From contig NZ_FRCA01000001.1 in the NCBI RefSeq assembly GCF_900142755.1, positions 755,281 to 819,280 of the forward strand: 64,000 nucleotides of DNA, written 5' to 3'. The notes under the pieces are model-generated. The model was not told the origin of the DNA, made no database searches, and worked only from the letters and a program-made list of their open reading frames with translations. Both the position numbers and the translations under genes were made by a program. This stretch comes from Halomonas cupida. GTDB taxonomy: Bacteria; Pseudomonadota; Gammaproteobacteria; Pseudomonadales; Halomonadaceae. Positions 34,744 through 43,542 of this stretch are shown here, piece by piece; the stretch's first letter is position 1; every line of letters starts with the position of its first letter.

Positions 34744-36015
34744 TTACTGATGCAGTAGCTCGAAAGCGGTCTGGGCCAGCACACGTACCGCTGGAGCGGC
34801 GTCCTGTTCTTCCACATGTTCATCCGGATGGTGACTGAGGCCGTCGCGGCATGCGACGAACAGCATTGCGGAAGGGCACAGATGTGCAATATGAATCGCA
34901 TCATGAAAGGCTCCGGATACCAGCCGTGGAGCACCGGGAGCGTATTGCTCAATGCTGCGTTCCAGGAGGCTGACGATGTCTTCATCAAAGGCGACCGGAG
35001 GAACACGTGAAGATACGTGTAGGGTCGCCTCGCAGCCTTCCCAGAGCTGCTGTGCCAGTTGCTGGAACTCCGCATCGATCACCGCGAGGGTCTCGGCTTT
35101 CGGGTGGCGGAGATCCACGCTGAAGGTGGCACGGTCAGCGATAGTGTTGACTGAACCTGGGGCAAGGGCAAACTTGCCAATGGTGAACCGTAGTTGATTG
35201 TCCTGATGCTGGACGGCAGTTCGTTCGATGACACTCTTCAGCTCGGAAATCAGGGTGTGGGCAGCCATCAGAGCGTCGTAGCGCATCTCCATCGGTGTAG
35301 TGCCAGCGTGATTGGCGACCCCGACCAGTTCGAAGCGATACCAGTTGACCCCCTGGATGCCACTGACCGCACATACAGGGAGACCACTAGCGTCCAGAAT
35401 CGGCCCTTGTTCAATATGCACTTCGAGGTAGGCGTGCGGCGTGAAGGAATCAGGCCTGTCGATAGCGTTGGAGTCTCCCAGTACTGACAGGCAGTGGGCG
35501 AGGGCGTCACCGAATGTTGTTCCACTGTCGTCGCACAGGGGAAGAATTTCCTCCAACTCCCGCTTTCCGGCAAACCATGCAGAACCTGGTGTTCCGGGAG
35601 CGAAGCGGGCGCCTTCCTCATTGGTCCAACTGACGACCTCGATGGAACGTGGATGCGAAATATTCTGTTCATGCAGGGTGCGCAGTACGGCCAGGCCCGC
35701 AACCACTCCCAGGGTGCCATCGTAGGCACCACCACAGGGTTGGCTGTCGAGATGACTTCCAATCAGTAGTGGAGGCAGTTGCGGATCCAGTCCTTCGCGG
35801 CGTAGGTACACATTGCCAATGAGGTCGTAGAACGTCTGGCACCCCAACTTATGGCCTTCATCGATCAGCCACTGCCGTGCCCTGATATCGTTGTCGTCCA
35901 GCGCCAGCCTTCCCAGGCCGCCACCAGGGAGAGCGCCGATACAGACTTGATGTTGCAGATCGCGCCAGAAATGCTGGGTATCCACCTGACCGCCGAAGGT
36001 CTCGTCATTCTGCAT
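34744..36015 (-). CDS. M20-family Zn-dependent amidohydrolase (allantoate/N-carbamoyl amino acid type)
   Basis: 423 residues. Metal-site motifs: GSHLDSQPCGGAYDG, WTNEEGARF, and EVHIEQGPILD; a dimerisation-domain NHAGTTPMEMR motif is also present. These are hallmarks of the allantoate amidohydrolase / N-carbamoyl-L-amino-acid hydrolase / beta-ureidopropionase group. The substrate should be a ureido or N-carbamoyl compound. It lies 10 bases after the TRAP large permease, and 33 bases before the amidase. Confidence 0.9.
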   Translation of the reverse strand: MQNDETFGGQVDTQHFWRDLQHQVCIGALPGGGLGRLALDDNDIRARQWLIDEGHKLGCQTFYDLIGNVYLRREGLDPQLPPLLIGSHLDSQPCGGAYDGTLGVVAGLAVLRTLHEQNISHPRSIEVVSWTNEEGARFAPGTPGSAWFAGKRELEEILPLCDDSGTTFGDALAHCLSVLGDSNAIDRPDSFTPHAYLEVHIEQGPILDASGLPVCAVSGIQGVNWYRFELVGVANHAGTTPMEMRYDALMAAHTLISELKSVIERTAVQHQDNQLRFTIGKFALAPGSVNTIADRATFSVDLRHPKAETLAVIDAEFQQLAQQLWEGCEATLHVSSRVPPVAFDEDIVSLLERSIEQYAPGAPRLVSGAFHDAIHIAHLCPSAMLFVACRDGLSHHPDEHVEEQDAAPAVRVLAQTAFELLHQ

Positions 36016-36025
36016 CGGTCTGTTC

Positions 36026-37300
36026 TCAGTAGATCAGTGAGGGTAGCCAGTTACTCAACCAGGGAACATAGGTGATGACCACCAGCGCCACCAGCATCAT
36101 CGCGATGAAGGGGAGGCAGGCTCGAAACACCTGTTGCAGCGACATTCGGGATATCGACATGGCAACAAAGAGGTTGAGACCGACGGGCGGGGTAATCATG
36201 CCGACCGAGAAGTTGACCAGGGTAATCACCCCGAAATGCACAGGGTCGACACCCACCTGAGCTGCAATAGGCTGTAGCAGGGGGGAAAGCACAATGATGG
36301 CGGAGGCGCTGTCGAGGAAGAAACCAGCAATGATCATGACGACGTTGAACAGTGCCATGACTTGAAGTGGATCGTCCGTGAGCGACAGGACCTGACTTGC
36401 CAGTTGAGTGGGCGTGCCGGTAATCGCCAGAAGCCAGGAAAAGGCCGACGCGCCCGCCGTAATCAACAGCAGGGTGGCTGAAGTCAGTCCCGAACTGCGC
36501 AATGTAGTGAGCAATTCAGGCCAGCGGATGGTGCGATATACCACCATGCCGATGAACAGGCCGTAGACACAGGCAACCGCTGCTGATTCCGTGGGGGTGA
36601 ACACGCCACTATAGATGCCACCCAGCAGAATGAACGGCAGGCCGAGTCCCCAGGCGGCTGCCTTGAACGCCTGAATGATCTCGCGCAGTGTGGGGAAAGG
36701 GGCTCGCTCGTAACCCTTGATGGATGCATACACCATACAGTAGACAATCAGTAGTGTCGCAATCAGCACGGCTGGGAGAAGGCCTGCCGCGAATAGTTGC
36801 CCCACGGAAGTACCGGTCACCGAGCCATAGATGATCAGCGCAATACTCGGTGGAACAATGGGGCCCAGGGTGCCGGCAGTGGCGATCAGACCGATGGCAA
36901 ACAGCTTGTTGTAGCCTGCCGCGACCAGTGCCGGGAACATGATCGAGCCGATCGCCACCACCGTGGCCGGACTGGAGCCGGAAATCGAACCGAAGAACAG
37001 GCACGACAGTACGGTAGCAGCGGCCAGGCCACCAGGCACCCAGCCTACCAGCGCCTTGGCGAGATTGATCAGGCGATCGGAGAGGCCGCCGATGCGCATC
37101 AACTCAGCGGCAAGGATGAAGAAGGGGATCGCCATCAGCGAGAAATTGTTCATCCCGGTGAACATGCGCATCGGTACGATAACTGGATTGGTGGAGCCGA
37201 AGAACTCGATGGCGACGAATACGGCAAGCGACAGGGCCGCGAAGATCGGCAGGCCCAGCAGCAGCACGGCGAAGAAAACGGGCAGAAGTGCCGTGATCAT
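36026..37300 (-). CDS. TRAP transporter large permease (DctM)
   Basis: 424 residues and about 12 membrane segments. Motifs: GSISGSSPATVVAIGSIMFP, TAGTLGPIVPPSIALIIYG and VNFSVGMITPPVGLNLF. Second, independent TRAP system of the window; it differs clearly from the one at 22-24 kb and lies in the repeat-bounded block. Confidence 0.94.
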   Translation of the reverse strand: MITALLPVFFAVLLLGLPIFAALSLAVFVAIEFFGSTNPVIVPMRMFTGMNNFSLMAIPFFILAAELMRIGGLSDRLINLAKALVGWVPGGLAAATVLSCLFFGSISGSSPATVVAIGSIMFPALVAAGYNKLFAIGLIATAGTLGPIVPPSIALIIYGSVTGTSVGQLFAAGLLPAVLIATLLIVYCMVYASIKGYERAPFPTLREIIQAFKAAAWGLGLPFILLGGIYSGVFTPTESAAVACVYGLFIGMVVYRTIRWPELLTTLRSSGLTSATLLLITAGASAFSWLLAITGTPTQLASQVLSLTDDPLQVMALFNVVMIIAGFFLDSASAIIVLSPLLQPIAAQVGVDPVHFGVITLVNFSVGMITPPVGLNLFVAMSISRMSLQQVFRACLPFIAMMLVALVVITYVPWLSNWLPSLIY

Positions 37301-37315
37301 GGCAGTCTCCAGAAG

Positions 37316-37837
37316 TTAGACAAGCTTGTTCGCTTCGTCTGCGAGTTCGTCGGCATGGCGCCTGGGCGGATGTGACCAGGCGTCCTGAATCACTTTCAGG
37401 TAGCGAATGATCAGCAGTACACCGGAGACACCGATGGGGAGGTAGAACCAGGCCATGGGCAGGCGGAGCGCGGCGGTCAACTGGCCGCGTCCCAGGGTGT
37501 TGATGAATAGCTCAAAGCCGTACAACACCATGAACGCCGCGAACACGATGCCAAGTCCGGCCGAAACGAGGTGCAGCCAGCGATTGATCCTTGGCGAGAC
37601 GATGGCATTGAGCACATCGACCGAGATATGGGCGCCATAGCGGACACCCATACTCGCACCGACAAAGCTCATGCAGATGATGGAATAGATCACGACTTCT
37701 TCGGCCCAGAACAGTGAGCTGTTGAAACCGTAGCGATAGACCACCTGGATGGCAGTGATGATGGTCGCGATCGACATGAACACGACCATCGCAGCCCCTT
37801 CCAGGCGATCAATCGCTGCATTGAGCGTCTTGATCAT
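37316..37837 (-). CDS. TRAP transporter small permease (DctQ)
   Basis: 173 residues, four hydrophobic segments, with the DctQ motif YRYGFNSSLFWAEEVVIYS and GVRYGAHISVDVL. Located 15 bases upstream of the large permease. Confidence 0.92.
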   Translation of the reverse strand: MIKTLNAAIDRLEGAAMVVFMSIATIITAIQVVYRYGFNSSLFWAEEVVIYSIICMSFVGASMGVRYGAHISVDVLNAIVSPRINRWLHLVSAGLGIVFAAFMVLYGFELFINTLGRGQLTAALRLPMAWFYLPIGVSGVLLIIRYLKVIQDAWSHPPRRHADELADEANKLV

Positions 37838-37849
37838 GGTGTCGAGGCC

Positions 37850-38851
37850 TCAGTGTTCAATACCGATGGCGTCATAGACCTTGTGCAGCAGGTCTGCTGT
37901 CACGATTTCGGTATATTCCTCATGTACCGGCATGCTGGCCTCGACAAAGGCCTGACGATTCTCTGGCGTGATGTCGTTGATGGCAATCTCGTCCTGGATT
38001 TCCTCGAGAATGGTGGTTTCATCTTCCTGTGTCAGACGCCGTGCTGTGTCACGGCCATTGTCGAAGGCCTCCTGCATGACCAGTTGAAGGTCTTCCGGCA
38101 ATGACTCCCAGGCGTCACTGTTCATCACAGCAGCGTAGGCGTGATAGGCATGGTTGGTCAGTGACAGGTAGTCCTGAACTTCGTGGAAGCGCATCGTATA
38201 GATATTGGCCAGCGGGTTCTCCTGGCCCTCGACTACCCCCTGCTGAAGGCCGTTGTAGACCTCCGTGAAGGCCATGGCAGTGGCATTGGCACCATAGTTC
38301 TCATAGGTCGAAATGATGATGGGTGCCTGCATGGTACGCATGCGGATGGCTGTGAGGTCTTCGGGAGTCTCGATGGGGCGCACATTGTTGGTCATGTGCC
38401 GGAAGCCCGCACCCCAGAAATTGAAGGCATGCATGTTGTCGTCTTCGAGAGTATCGAGAATTTCGCGACCCACCTCACCATCCAGCACGGTCTCAACATC
38501 ATCGTAGGAGGAGATCAGGAAGGGCAGGTCCAGTAGCTGCATACGTGGTTCAAAGTTTCCCAGCGTGGCGGTAGGCGGAATCCCGATATCCACCAGTCCC
38601 ATCTGGACCTGCTCGATGATTTCTACATCGCCGCCGACCTGGGCGGCTGGCAGCACGTTGATGCTGATACGACCGCCGGACTGTTCCTCGACCTCCTTCT
38701 TGAAGGCAAGGGCCGCCTGGCCGTTCGGTGTCTCTTCAATCAGGACGTGGGCAAACGAGAAGTTGTAGTCGGCGGCCTGCGCCTGACCGAGGCCGATTGA
38801 TGCCACCGCGATGGCGGTAACCAGAGATGCGCGAGTGAAGTGAGTTTTCAT
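37850..38851 (-). CDS. TRAP substrate-binding protein (DctP)
   Basis: 333 residues from the ATG at 38851 with a Sec signal peptide ending AQAADYN. DctP motifs: NVLPAAQVGGDVEIIEQVQMG, IRMRTMQAPIIISTYENYGA and the AFTEVYNGLQQGVVEGQENP region. The frame is open back to 39001 only because the 7-bp repeat in the leader lacks stops; that Gln/Asn/Thr stretch is not part of the protein. Confidence 0.93.
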   Translation of the reverse strand: MKTHFTRASLVTAIAVASIGLGQAQAADYNFSFAHVLIEETPNGQAALAFKKEVEEQSGGRISINVLPAAQVGGDVEIIEQVQMGLVDIGIPPTATLGNFEPRMQLLDLPFLISSYDDVETVLDGEVGREILDTLEDDNMHAFNFWGAGFRHMTNNVRPIETPEDLTAIRMRTMQAPIIISTYENYGANATAMAFTEVYNGLQQGVVEGQENPLANIYTMRFHEVQDYLSLTNHAYHAYAAVMNSDAWESLPEDLQLVMQEAFDNGRDTARRLTQEDETTILEEIQDEIAINDITPENRQAFVEASMPVHEEYTEIVTADLLHKVYDAIGIEH

Positions 38852-38910
38852 TGGAGCACCATATTGTTGAGTGTTATGTGGTTGGTGGTTGCTGCCTGTG
38901 CGTTGTTGTT

Positions 38911-38995
38911 GGTTGTTGGTTGTTGGTTGTTGGTTGTTGGTTGTTGGTTGTTGGTTGTTGCGATGTTGATTGCTGCGATGTTGATTGCTGCGATG
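38911..38995. repeat. 7-bp and 15-bp tandem repeats in the dctP leader
   Basis: Seven perfect copies of GGTTGTT (38911-38959) are followed by two perfect copies of GCGATGTTGATTGCT (38960-38989) and the start of a third. They occupy the space between the asparaginase stop and the dctP ribosome binding site, so changes in copy number would change spacing or mRNA structure in the leader. Confidence 0.95.
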
Positions 38996-39040
38996 TTGCA
39001 AGTGCGTTGGTTTATCTGGGCGACTCCACTGCTGGGTCAG

Positions 39041-40087
39041 TCACGCTGATGAGGTACAGCGAGTCTGAATAACGTTGTCATTGAACCGAGACGGTTCCGA
39101 CAGAGCCTTCAACTTGATTGCCAGGTTCGAGGTGTCGCTCTCGGCGAGTAGTACAGAAAGAGCGATTCGAGCCTTTCGTGCATTGAGGTCCCGAACGGGA
39201 ATGGCACCAGCCTGTTCCAGACTGGCCAGGCTGCCGGCAAACTCGTAACTCTGATGGACCGGGCCAGCAAGGCAACTACTGACCACGACTATCACCACCT
39301 GCAGGGCTCGGGCTTGGCTGATGATATCCACCCAGGTGGGAGGGACATGGCCACGCCCTAGTCCCTCGATGACGATGCCGCAAGCACCACCGGAAATGGA
39401 TGCCTGGATGAGGTCCGGGCTGGCATCGAGATAGGCCGTCACAATGTCGACCCGGGGCATGGCTTGAACCGGTTGGAGGGGCAGGACTGGTGCCGAGCCT
39501 GGTTGGTTGAGAAGGCATACGTCATCTCCATCCACGTAACCCAGTGGGCCGGTTGTGGGTGAGGCAAAGCCGTGTAGTTGATAGCTTGAGACCTTGCGTG
39601 CATGGCGAGCTGCAAGAAGTGTCTGATTGAATACCACCAGCACGCCCAATCCTCGTGTGGCAGGAATGGCGGCTACTCGTATGGCATCGGCGATATTGCA
39701 GAATGCATCGGTGCCTGCCTGGTGTGGCGGACGCTGGGAGCCGGTTACCACCACCGGCAACTTTCGGGGAAGGGTAAGGTCGAGGAACCAGGCCGTATCC
39801 TCCAGAGTGTCGGTGCCGTGGGTGATGACGATTGCCGAGACATTGCCCTCCTGGATGAGCTCGAGGCAGTGCTGGCGCAGCATCGATAGGTCATCAAGCG
39901 TAATGGCGTTACTGGGCTTCTGTAGTACTGAATGCACTTCCACGCAGGAAGCCAGGTGCTCGGGCAGGCTGGCGCGTGACAGCAGGTCCGCACCTGCAAG
40001 AGCACCGGAAAGACTACGGCCGGAGACATCCCGCTCGCTGGCGATCGTACCGCCGGTGGTCATGACGACGATTCGGGGGGCTGGCAT
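39041..40087 (-). CDS. L-asparaginase-family amidohydrolase
   Basis: 348 residues. Both catalytic threonine motifs are present: MTTGGTIAS near residue 12 and ITHGTDTLEDTA near residue 90; GSQRP follows. There is no signal peptide, so it should be cytoplasmic. In this cluster it may hydrolyse an amide released from the TRAP substrate instead of asparagine itself. It is the first gene of the minus-strand series, separated from dctP by the repeat leader. Confidence 0.88.
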   Translation of the reverse strand: MPAPRIVVMTTGGTIASERDVSGRSLSGALAGADLLSRASLPEHLASCVEVHSVLQKPSNAITLDDLSMLRQHCLELIQEGNVSAIVITHGTDTLEDTAWFLDLTLPRKLPVVVTGSQRPPHQAGTDAFCNIADAIRVAAIPATRGLGVLVVFNQTLLAARHARKVSSYQLHGFASPTTGPLGYVDGDDVCLLNQPGSAPVLPLQPVQAMPRVDIVTAYLDASPDLIQASISGGACGIVIEGLGRGHVPPTWVDIISQARALQVVIVVVSSCLAGPVHQSYEFAGSLASLEQAGAIPVRDLNARKARIALSVLLAESDTSNLAIKLKALSEPSRFNDNVIQTRCTSSA

Positions 40088-40145
40088 TCAGGAGATCCAT
40101 TATTGTTGTGGATGGGGATTGTCGTGATGGATAGCCAAGGTGATC

Positions 40146-40182
40146 AGACATCTGATGTCTGATGTCTGATGTCATGTGACAT
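40146..40182. promoter_or_regulatory. two palindromes upstream of the GntR-type gene
   Basis: AGACATCTGATGTCT (40146-40160) and ATGTCATGTGACAT (40169-40182) are dyads sharing the ATGTC half-site, joined by TCTGATG repeats. They lie between the divergent asparaginase and GntR-family genes, a natural place for the operators of the local regulator. Confidence 0.5.
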
Positions 40183-40361
40183 GCTAGACTCGAATCCGTT
40201 GGAGCGCCAGGCTCCGCAAATGAAAAGCACGATAAGGTCAACGGGAAAGCCCTTGCCATGGAGCAGGCGAGAACCTGATTTCCAGCGATATTTCCAATGC
40301 CTTGCTGACATTCGCGCAAGCCTTGACCGTACCAGTAGAACGCCAGCCAAGGACGCCGCCC

Positions 40362-41054
40362 ATGGAGCCATTCGGGGAATCGATTGACCGTAGTTCCGTT
40401 GCCCTGCAGTTGCTTGAACGTATCAAAAGCGCACTGATCAGCGGGGAGCTTCAACCAGGCGATTATCTGCCTTCAGAAACGGAGTTGACTCATACACTGG
40501 GTATCGGCAAGTCCAGTGTCCGTGAAGCGATCAAGATGCTGCAGGCTATCGGTATCGTGGAAGTGAAACGCGGGCAGGGTACCGTCATTCGCAAGGAGCC
40601 AGGCGATCCTCTGGTGGATCCCATGGCTTTCGGCATGATTCTCGCGCGTGGCATGACTCGTGATGTGCTTGAATTCCGCATGATGTTTGAACCGGCTTAC
40701 ACCATCCAGGCCATGAATAATGCCACTGAGGAAGACCACCGGTGTATTCAGGCGGCTATTGATGCCATGGGTGAGGCCATCAAACGAGGTGAGCAGACGT
40801 CAAGACACGACGCAACCTTCCACCGCTCGATTCTGAAGGCCACTCACAACCCCATGACCATCCGGGTCGGAGAAACCCTGATCCAATTGGTCGAGGCGGG
40901 ACTGGAGACCTCCATGCGTACCTTGCCCAAGGTCGCGCTCAAGGATCACAAGGCCATTTACGCGGCTTTCTGCGCCAGAGATGAAGAGGCGGTCAAGGCT
41001 GCGATCAAGGTCAGTAGCGAGAGCTGGGAAACCAATCTGACCTATGTGGAGTAG
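40362..41054 (+). CDS. GntR/FadR-family transcriptional regulator
   Basis: 230 residues from the ATG at 40362, preceded by AAGGA; the frame extends to 40302. An N-terminal winged helix (QLLERIKSALISGELQPGDY, SVREAIKMLQAIGIVEVKRG) is followed by an all-helical FCD ligand domain (FRMMFEPAYTIQAM and the DATFHRSILKATHN motif with metal-binding histidines). It is divergent from the asparaginase-TRAP-hydrolase series, so is its probable regulator. Confidence 0.9.
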   Translation: MEPFGESIDRSSVALQLLERIKSALISGELQPGDYLPSETELTHTLGIGKSSVREAIKMLQAIGIVEVKRGQGTVIRKEPGDPLVDPMAFGMILARGMTRDVLEFRMMFEPAYTIQAMNNATEEDHRCIQAAIDAMGEAIKRGEQTSRHDATFHRSILKATHNPMTIRVGETLIQLVEAGLETSMRTLPKVALKDHKAIYAAFCARDEEAVKAAIKVSSESWETNLTYVE

Positions 41055-41095
41055 AAGAGCGGTCTGACGCCGGGGCAAGGACGGAGCAACATCGC

Positions 41096-41151
41096 TCACT
41101 CATGCTCGAGAATGTTGAGCAGCTTGCCGAATGGATCGCGGACGTAGAACC
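41096..41151. repeat. right copy of the 56-bp direct repeat
   Basis: Perfectly identical to 33232-33287 in the same orientation; the two copies enclose 7808 bases carrying the amidase, amidohydrolase, TRAP, asparaginase and GntR genes. Confidence 0.95.
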
Positions 41152-41446
41152 GGCGTACTCCCCAGGGCTCGCTCACTGGCCCATACTCGATGGGGACGGC
41201 GTGTTTCTCGATTCTGGCCAGGGCTTCGTCCAGGTCGTCGACTTCGATCGATAGATCCGGTACCGGGGTACCGGAGCCCCCTTCGGTGCCGAAACTGATC
41301 TGCACCGTCATCTGCTCGCCGGAGCCATAGGTCTGGAACCAGCCATGGTTCATGATCAGCTCCATGCCCAGAATATCCCGATAGAAGGCAGCTGCCTTGT
41401 CGAGGTTCTCGGTCCGGATATTGGCCATGATGCGCTTGACCTTCAT
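41096..41446 (-). CDS. VOC-superfamily (glyoxalase/bleomycin-resistance-like) protein
   Basis: 116 residues from the ATG at 41446, preceded by GGGAGG. A single VOC unit: IRTENLDKAAAFYRDILGMEL, SIEVDDLDEALARIEKH and RRFYVRDPFGKLLNILEHE. A metal-dependent lyase/dioxygenase-like fold; substrate unknown. Its 3' end (41096-41151) is the right copy of the 56-bp direct repeat. Confidence 0.88.
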   Translation of the reverse strand: MKVKRIMANIRTENLDKAAAFYRDILGMELIMNHGWFQTYGSGEQMTVQISFGTEGGSGTPVPDLSIEVDDLDEALARIEKHAVPIEYGPVSEPWGVRRFYVRDPFGKLLNILEHE

Positions 41447-41615
41447 TTCATGCCTCCCATGGTTCATCTCGCGGGTTCTGAGCCCATCTTCAATCTGATA
41501 GCGCTCAAATCTGTCTGGACTGTAGAACTGTCAGGTGATTGTTGTTCCCCGAGAGCACCTGCGTAGGGACCTTTCTCGAATGATCGGTAACAGAGGAAGG
41601 GGGGGCTGCGTACGC

Positions 41616-42062
41616 CTATTGAAGTTTCTTGACCACCGTCCCATCCGGCTCCAGCGGTTCGCCATCACTCGTTTTCGGGGCCATGAAGGGCACGGGCTGT
41701 CCTGTCGACCTGTCGATGAGTGTGGAGTGCGGTTCTCCGCGCTCGAACAAGTGCTGTTCGCCCCATTGACGTAGTGCCACAACGAGTGGGAAGAGACGTT
41801 CTCCTCGGGCTGTCAGTACGTATTCCTGGTAGGCAGTACCGTCCGATGCCGGCCGAGTGGTCAGGATTTCCGCTTCAACCAGACGACGCAGGCGCTCAGC
41901 GAGAATGTTGCGTGCTGCGCCCAGACTGCGTTGGAAGTCGCCGAATCGACTCACACCATCGAAAGCATCTCGAACGATGAGCAAGGACCAGCGGTCTCCG
42001 ATGACGTCAATGGAGCGCGCTACAGGACAGGTTTCGGTGCTCGCGGACTTCCGAGAGGGCAT
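41616..42062 (-). CDS. HxlR-family transcriptional regulator
   Basis: 148 residues from the ATG at 42062, preceded by AAAGGAG. The HxlR signature is CPVARSIDVIGDRWSLLIVRDAFDG then FGDFQRSLGAARNILAERLRRL and the wing YVLTARGERLFPLVVALRQW. The cysteine in the N-terminal ETCPVARS is where thiol-responsive members sense electrophiles. It is divergent from an MFS exporter, its likely target. Confidence 0.9.
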   Translation of the reverse strand: MPSRKSASTETCPVARSIDVIGDRWSLLIVRDAFDGVSRFGDFQRSLGAARNILAERLRRLVEAEILTTRPASDGTAYQEYVLTARGERLFPLVVALRQWGEQHLFERGEPHSTLIDRSTGQPVPFMAPKTSDGEPLEPDGTVVKKLQ

Positions 42063-42164
42063 GACACTCTCCTTTGACGACATTGTGCAACTCACGTGGT
42101 TGCATTTTAAAACCAGGGTGCTTACCATCCAATTGGTTTTTATTTGAAACTAGTCTCTGTTCAA

Positions 42165-42219
42165 AACTGCCCGTTCAAGACTGTCTGCTCATAACTGCCC
42201 GTTCAAGACTGTCTGCTCA
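42165..42219. repeat. 27-bp direct repeats between hxlR-type gene and MFS gene
   Basis: Two perfect 27-base copies (42165-42191 and 42193-42219) with a 28-base period, beginning AACTGCCCGTTCAAGACTGT; shorter AACTGTCTG derivatives follow to 42259. They fill the divergent promoter region and could be multiplied operator sites. Confidence 0.9.
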
Positions 42220-42272
42220 AAGCGGTCTTTTCAGAACTGTCTGCTCGAAACTGTCTGGTCTGGAGGGTTGTC

Positions 42273-43517
42273 ATGAAAGATTCCCCGGGGTTACCTGCAT
42301 CGCTGTGTGGCGACAGCGAGTCTGTCGCGTGCTCGGGGACTCCCCGCGGCCTGGTGCTGCTGTTTTCCGCTGCCAGTGGAGCTAGCGTTGCCAATGTTTA
42401 TTACGCTCAGCCACTGCTGGACGCGTTGGCGCGAGATTTCGGGATCAGTCATGCCGCTGTTGGTGGCGTGATCACTGCCACTCAAGTGGGATGTGCTCTG
42501 GCCTTGCTGCTGCTTGTGCCACTGGGTGACCGAATGAATCGTCGCCGGCTGATGGTGTTCCAGCTGATGGCGTTGGTGGTGGCATTGGGTGTCGTGGCAC
42601 TGGCGCAATCCACCACGGTACTGCTGGCGGGGATGCTCGGAGTAGGCCTGCTTGGTACTGCAATGACACAAGGTTTGATCGCCTATGCGGCCAGTGCGTC
42701 GGCACCGCATGAACAGGGACGTGTGGTTGGTGCTGCACAGGGTGGCGTTTTCATTGGCCTGTTACTGGCTCGTGTGTTCGCCGGTGGGGTAAGCGATCTT
42801 GTGGGGTGGCGGGGTGTATACCTGTGTTCTTCGGCAATGATGTTGGCGCTTTCGTTGCCTCTGTGGCACCGGTTGCCGGCGCTGAAGCCCGCATCAGGGT
42901 CTATGAGCTATTCCCGCTTGATTGTCTCGATGCTGGAGTTGCTGCGGGAAGAGCGGGTGTTGCAGATTCGTGGTGTGCTGGCCTTGCTGATGTTCGCTGC
43001 GTTCAATGTCTTCTGGAGTGCTCTGGTGTTGCCTCTTGGCGCGCCACCATATGAGTTCTCCCATACCGTCATTGGCGCCTTCGGATTGGCAGGAGTTGTG
43101 GGGGCGTTGGCGGCTGCCCGCGCCGGAGAATGGGCTGATCGTGGACTTGGCCAGCGCACCAGTGCAGTTGCGCTGGTGTTGCTGCTGTTTTCCTGGTGGC
43201 CAATATCACTGCTGGAAGAGTCGCTATGGGCACTGCTGGTCGGGATCGTATTGCTGGACCTGGGAGGCCAGGCACTTCATGTCACCAATCAGAGCATGGT
43301 CTTTCACACTCGACCGGAGGCACATGGTCGCCTGGTGGGCTTGTACATGCTGTTCTACTCAATCGGGAGCGGCCTGGGGGCCATCAGCACGACGGCTGTC
43401 TATGCCCATGCTGGCTGGCCCGCTGTCTGTGCTCTGGGAGCGTCTTTCAGTCTGTTGGCCCTATTGTTCTGGGCTGCGACGCGACGTTACATGCCGGGCG
43501 AGAGGGCGTCTGTTTAA
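42273..43517 (+). CDS. MFS transporter
   Basis: 414 residues, 12 membrane segments. N-terminal NVYYAQPLLDALARDFGIS and the loop 2-3 motif PLGDRMNRRRLMV are typical of the YnfM/NepI-like drug and nucleoside exporters. A good binding site GGAGGG precedes the start. Divergent from the HxlR regulator, which suggests inducible export. Confidence 0.9.
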   Translation: MKDSPGLPASLCGDSESVACSGTPRGLVLLFSAASGASVANVYYAQPLLDALARDFGISHAAVGGVITATQVGCALALLLLVPLGDRMNRRRLMVFQLMALVVALGVVALAQSTTVLLAGMLGVGLLGTAMTQGLIAYAASASAPHEQGRVVGAAQGGVFIGLLLARVFAGGVSDLVGWRGVYLCSSAMMLALSLPLWHRLPALKPASGSMSYSRLIVSMLELLREERVLQIRGVLALLMFAAFNVFWSALVLPLGAPPYEFSHTVIGAFGLAGVVGALAAARAGEWADRGLGQRTSAVALVLLLFSWWPISLLEESLWALLVGIVLLDLGGQALHVTNQSMVFHTRPEAHGRLVGLYMLFYSIGSGLGAISTTAVYAHAGWPAVCALGASFSLLALLFWAATRRYMPGERASV

Positions 43518-43542
43518 CCGCCGAATCAGGGACTGTGGGCTA

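Noticed and set aside
38851..39001. N-terminal Gln/Asn/Thr extension of the second DctP
   Set aside because: It is the translation of the 7-bp tandem repeat; the true start at 38851 opens with a normal signal peptide.
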